From Rhodococcus sp. Leaf247 (GTDB taxonomy: Bacteria > Actinomycetota > Actinomycetes > Mycobacteriales > Mycobacteriaceae): DNA of 64,000 nucleotides. Of the stretch, positions 60,752 to 64,000 are shown one piece after another; the stretch's first letter is position 1; the number at the start of each line of letters is the position of its first letter. Where the stretch lies: positions 1,218,765 through 1,282,764 of the forward strand of contig NZ_LMRP01000001.1 in assembly GCF_001426185.1 (NCBI RefSeq). Reading direction: 5' to 3'. The translations under genes were made by a program, and so were the position numbers. A model generated the notes under the pieces. The model searched no databases and was not told the origin of the DNA. It saw nothing but the letters and a program-made list of their open reading frames with translations.

Positions 60752-61291
60752 GTGATCGTTGCTTTGAGTGATGGACGGAATCCTGTGGTTCCCGCTAGTA
60801 CGTGGGTGGCCCCGAATGCCACCGTCGTCGGCTCGGTGACGCTCGGCCAGAATGTCGGGGTCTGGTACTCGGCCGTGATTCGCGCGGACAGTGAGACGGT
60901 ATCCGTCGGAGACGACACCAACATTCAAGACGGCTGCGTTGTCCACGCGGATCCGGGATGGCCAGCAAGGATCGGCTCGAACGTCTCGGTGGGGCACAAC
61001 GCGACTCTGCACGGCTGCATCATCGGAGACAACGTCCTGGTCGGCATGGGCGCGACCGTCATGAACGGCGCATCGGTAGGCAACGACTGCCTGGTCGCAG
61101 CGGGTGCTCTGATCACAGAGAACACAGTCGTACCGGACGGGTCCTTGATCGCGGGCGTACCCGCCAAAGTCCGCAGAGCGTTGTCCACCGGCGAGATCGG
61201 TGCGGTACGTGCGAACGCCGAGGGGTATGTGCCACGACGCCTGGAGCACGAAAAAGCGCTTACTCACGCGCGCGAAACGACGACCACATAA
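60752..61291 (+). CDS. gamma-carbonic anhydrase family protein
   Basis: A 179-residue trimeric left-handed beta-helix protein. Hexapeptide repeats are clear (TWVAPNATVVGSVTLGQNVGVWYSAVIRAD, TNIQDGCVVHAD, VSVGHNATLHGCIIGDNVLVGMGATVMNGASVG). The zinc ligands of the gamma-CA family fit H in VVHAD and the HxxxxH in GHNATLHG. The C-terminal helix LEHEKALTHARE is usual. GGAGGG lies five bases before the GTG start. Activity as carbonic anhydrase is not certain for this subgroup (PaaY/YrdA-like), some of which are thioesterase-like helpers. Confidence 0.92.
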   Translation: MIVALSDGRNPVVPASTWVAPNATVVGSVTLGQNVGVWYSAVIRADSETVSVGDDTNIQDGCVVHADPGWPARIGSNVSVGHNATLHGCIIGDNVLVGMGATVMNGASVGNDCLVAAGALITENTVVPDGSLIAGVPAKVRRALSTGEIGAVRANAEGYVPRRLEHEKALTHARETTTT

Positions 61292-61386
61292 GACTCGGCT
61301 GCGTCGTGCCGTCAGAAACCCGGTCGCGGCAGCGTGGATCCGGGGTGGCGGAAGTTGCGTCTTGCGCCCGCTGCCCGGAATCAGGC

Positions 61387-62589
61387 TCAGGGGGATGACC
61401 TGCTGACGTCGAGCATCCGCAACGAGGCGTGCAGAAGCAGACGGTTTTCACCGTCCTCGAGATCCATCTGCAGTGCCTCCCTGATGCGATCCATTCGGTA
61501 ATAAAGCGTGGTCCGGTGTATGTGGAGGTGCTCGGCCGCCCGTGGACCCGAGCCACTGGAGTCGAGATATGCGAGCAGCGTTTCTCGCATCCACGAGGGT
61601 TGCCCCGGGTCGACAAGTGCTTCCAGGGCGGCGGGAAGAATCAGGGGCTCATTGACTGCCGGGCTCTGCAAGAGTACGGAGTACGCCCCGAGTTCACTCC
61701 AGGCAACGATCGGCCCGAACCGTCGACTACGGGTGGCGGCATCTGCAGCGATCGCCGCCTGACGGTATGACCGCCAAGCGTCCGACAGCCCGTCGGCCGA
61801 ATCCCCGACGCCCACAACGCACGTTCTGTCCCCACCGAGGAGGGCATCCGCAACACTCAACATCGCCTCGACGCTGTGTTGCGCCGGACCGGCACGCCCC
61901 GCGAACGGCACCTTCTCGATCACTCGTGCACCGTCATCGGACGTGGAAAATACGTAATGTTGCGGCGCGATCCCCGGGCGAGTGCCCAGGGCAGCGCGCA
62001 GGGCGCGGCGAGGTGCTTCGCTGCCGGCGCTCGACGAGACGACGCGGATCGCGAAACATCTCACCTCGCTACCGTCGGTCAACCAAGGAACGCCAGCCAT
62101 GCAGGCAATCGCAGTACGTCTGACGTCCTCTGACACGTCGAGGATGTCGTCCAGATCGACCTCCAGCGACGAAGTCTCCTGATTGTCTTCGGACTCCGCG
62201 TACAGAGCTGCGCCAATCTGCCCAGCGGCCGCCTCTATGAGGCCCTTCTCAGATCTGGTCAGGGTCTGCTGTGCGTCGATGACCACCATGAGCCCGATCA
62301 GGTGGCCTGCATGCCGAACCGGTACGCACCAACGCGACTCCATGCCGACGTCCAATTTCGGAGGCAGTCTGGTCGGGCCAGTCCACACTCGCGCACCCTG
62401 ACTCAGTATGTGCTGCAGAGCGTCAGGGCCGATTTGTCGCTGAAGGACGGATCGAACGCGCTGCCCGTCCTCATCACCGTAATGCCGGCTTGCGTAGAGC
62501 AGTCGTAGCTGCGTGTCGTCGACGACCACTGCGCGACGCAGGGTCTCCGCGATCTCGTCCACCAGCGCTTGAACACGGTCTAGTGACAT
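61387..62589 (-). CDS. PucR-family transcriptional regulator
   Basis: A 400-residue regulator. The N-terminal region (RVQALVDEIAETLRRAVVVDDTQLRLLYASRHYGDED, CVPVRHAGHLIGLMVVID) is a GAF-like sensor. The middle is the GGDEF-like region of CdaR/PucR proteins (VVGVGDSADGLSDAWRSYRQAAIAA). The C-terminus is the PucR helix-turn-helix (ETLLAYLDSSGSGPRAAEHLHIHRTTLYYRMDRIREAL). The ATG at 62589 begins the conserved part; earlier starts in the same open frame are possible. It is divergent from the pyruvate carboxylase gene but has its own gap of about 260 bases. Confidence 0.9.
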   Translation of the reverse strand: MSLDRVQALVDEIAETLRRAVVVDDTQLRLLYASRHYGDEDGQRVRSVLQRQIGPDALQHILSQGARVWTGPTRLPPKLDVGMESRWCVPVRHAGHLIGLMVVIDAQQTLTRSEKGLIEAAAGQIGAALYAESEDNQETSSLEVDLDDILDVSEDVRRTAIACMAGVPWLTDGSEVRCFAIRVVSSSAGSEAPRRALRAALGTRPGIAPQHYVFSTSDDGARVIEKVPFAGRAGPAQHSVEAMLSVADALLGGDRTCVVGVGDSADGLSDAWRSYRQAAIAADAATRSRRFGPIVAWSELGAYSVLLQSPAVNEPLILPAALEALVDPGQPSWMRETLLAYLDSSGSGPRAAEHLHIHRTTLYYRMDRIREALQMDLEDGENRLLLHASLRMLDVSRSSP

Positions 62590-62847
62590 GTGCCCGGAAT
62601 CTGCCTCCCTCCAGCGTTCATTCTGGTCGTATGCGCCACACGCCGCGGCGCAACCGGGTTCCATGTTCCATTTCGTGACGCTTGCCTCGGACTCTACGAG
62701 CTTGCATGACCCCGTCGACAGCTTTTCGGATACTGGATCCACCGAGTGATGTAGTTTACAGTCGGTTGCCTGGCGCATCGCCGGTCGTCCCCTTCAGCGC
62801 GCTGCTCGATTCACGCGTCTTGCCCCCTTCATCTTCGAGGTAGGTAC

Positions 62848-64000
62848 ATGTTCTCCAAAGTGTTGGTCGCCAACCGCGGTGAAATCGCGATCCGTGCATT
62901 CCGCGCTGCATACGAGCTGGGTGTCGACACTGTCGCGGTGTACCCGGTCGAAGACCGCAACTCGCTGCATCGGACCAAAGCCGATGAAGCCTACGAGATC
63001 GGGGAAGCCGGTCACCCGGTCCGCAACTACCTCTCTGTGGACACGATCGTGAACACTGCGATCCGAGCGGGTGCCGACGCGATCTATCCCGGTTACGGCT
63101 TCCTGGCGGAGAACCCGGAACTCGCGGCCGCGTGCGCCGAGAACGGCATCACCTTCGTCGGTCCGTCGACCGAGGTGTTGCAGTTGGCAGGCAACAAAGC
63201 TCGCGCTGTCGCGGCGGCCCGCGCGGCAGGATTGCCGGTGCTGGCTTCCACCGCTCCGTCCGACGACGTCGAGACTTTGATGTCGGCGTCGCACGAGATG
63301 TCGTTCCCACTGTTCGTCAAGGCGGTGGCCGGTGGCGGTGGCCGCGGAATGCGAAGGGTCTCTGAGCCTGCTGACTTGAAGGACGCGATCGAAGCGGCGG
63401 CGAGAGAAGCTGAATCGGCGTTCGGCGACGCGACGGTATTTCTCGAGCAGGCGGTGGTGGAACCGCGGCACATCGAGGTACAGATACTCGCGGACAAGTC
63501 GGGCAGCGTCATTCACCTGTTTGAACGTGATTGCAGCGTGCAACGCCGTCACCAGAAAGTGGCCGAGATTGCACCTGCTCCAAACCTCGACCCCGACCTG
63601 CGGCAACGGATCTGTGATGACGCCGTCGCCTTTGCGAGATACATCGGATACTCGTGCGCCGGCACCGTCGAGTTTCTGGTCGACAGGGACGGCCGGCATG
63701 TGTTCATCGAGATGAATCCCCGCGTCCAGGTCGAACACACGGTCACAGAAGAAGTCACCGACGTCGACATCGTGCGGGCACAACTGCAGATCGCGGCAGG
63801 GGCATCACTCGACGAACTCGGTCTGCGCCAGGAGGACATCGCGACTCGCGGGTTCGCGATCCAGTGCCGCATCACTACCGAGGATCCCTCGAACGGCTTC
63901 CGACCGGACACGGGAAGGATCACCGCCTACAGAACCCCGGGCGGAGCGGGCATCCGGCTCGATGGTGGCACTACCCTCGGCGCGGAAATCTCGGCCTATT
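62848..64000 (+). CDS. pyc: pyruvate carboxylase, N-terminal part (biotin carboxylase domain), runs off the window
   Basis: The open frame from ATG at 62848 continues past the end of the window, so only the first 384 residues are seen. They form a complete start of a biotin carboxylase: MFSKVLVANRGEIAIRAFRA, YPGYGFLAENPELA, the ATP-grasp glycine loop AVAGGGGRGMRRV, HLFERDCSVQRRHQKVAEIAPAPNL and the catalytic stretch FIEMNPRVQVEHTVTEEVTDVDIVRAQL. The PVEDRNSLHRTKADEAYEIGE and NLDPDLRQRICDDAVAF phrases favour pyruvate carboxylase over acyl-CoA carboxylase alpha subunits. It supplies oxaloacetate, suiting growth on products of the catabolic cluster, but is a housekeeping gene. Confidence 0.9.
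   Translation, partial: MFSKVLVANRGEIAIRAFRAAYELGVDTVAVYPVEDRNSLHRTKADEAYEIGEAGHPVRNYLSVDTIVNTAIRAGADAIYPGYGFLAENPELAAACAENGITFVGPSTEVLQLAGNKARAVAAARAAGLPVLASTAPSDDVETLMSASHEMSFPLFVKAVAGGGGRGMRRVSEPADLKDAIEAAAREAESAFGDATVFLEQAVVEPRHIEVQILADKSGSVIHLFERDCSVQRRHQKVAEIAPAPNLDPDLRQRICDDAVAFARYIGYSCAGTVEFLVDRDGRHVFIEMNPRVQVEHTVTEEVTDVDIVRAQLQIAAGASLDELGLRQEDIATRGFAIQCRITTEDPSNGFRPDTGRITAYRTPGGAGIRLDGGTTLGAEISAY

Noticed and set aside
62794-63783. 329-residue minus-strand frame at the right edge
   Set aside because: Antisense to the unmistakable pyruvate carboxylase frame that runs off the window.

Overview
The window is high-GC actinobacterial chromosome, best matched to the Mycobacteriales (Rhodococcus, Gordonia or a relative). 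The evidence is many GTG and TTG starts, 4-bp stop/start overlaps in operons, a mycobacterial-type 7Fe ferredoxin, a GAF-ANTAR regulator, a CarAa-like Rieske oxygenase with a thioredoxin-reductase-like ferredoxin reductase, and a PucR regulator next to the 5' end of a pyruvate carboxylase gene. The genus is inferred from gene content only. I saw no rRNA, intact tRNA or CRISPR array.

Four related copies of a 440-540 bp non-coding repeat (about 1.28-1.82, 16.72-17.19, 43.91-44.35 and 51.90-52.43 kb), all in one orientation, divide the window into modules. Each carries a sequence matching, on the minus strand, the 3' half of a tRNA-Thr(TGT), a classic integrase attachment target. In copy 2 a 41-bp piece of this sequence is inverted.

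Module 1 (1.8-16.7 kb) is a patchwork of accessory metabolism and efflux: an FAD oxidoreductase, a truncated polysaccharide deacetylase, SDR and SnoaL-like proteins, a LysR regulator, a DAPG-hydrolase (PhlG)-like enzyme divergent from a TetR gene, two DHA2-type efflux pumps (one frameshifted) and a frameshifted IS481-family element.

Module 2 (17.2-43.9 kb) is a large catabolic cluster for aromatic or amine compounds. A Rieske oxygenase with ferredoxin and reductase would activate the ring. A LigB-type extradiol dioxygenase and one or two meta-cleavage hydrolases would open it. 2-Hydroxypentadienoate hydratase, 4-hydroxy-2-oxovalerate aldolase and acylating acetaldehyde dehydrogenase would finish one half to pyruvate and acetyl-CoA. 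A CoA ligase, a fused double CoA transferase and an enoyl-CoA hydratase would handle the released acid. A copper amine oxidase, an APC permease and two aldehyde dehydrogenases suggest that amines enter the same route. IclR and TetR genes are the local regulators.

Module 3 (44.3-51.9 kb) is unlike the rest. A 1325-residue protein (excisionase-like HTH, restriction-endonuclease-like domain, long helical region) is divergent from a 649-residue DUF4209/HEPN-like protein with an R-x4-H motif, and a perfect palindrome lies between them. This looks like an uncharacterised anti-phage or toxin-type pair and is the best candidate for a new system.

Module 4 (52.4-60.2 kb) holds an autoregulated acetyltransferase-TetR operon, a DUF1349 protein, a multi-spanning membrane protein, a Ni/Co transporter and an isonitrile-hydratase-like DJ-1/PfpI protein. 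It also holds wreckage: an amidase 5' fragment, a second Ni/Co transporter tail and an acyl-CoA ligase tail. This fits a decayed nitrile/isonitrile island. Apparently core genes follow: gamma-carbonic anhydrase, a PucR regulator and pyruvate carboxylase (cut by the window edge).
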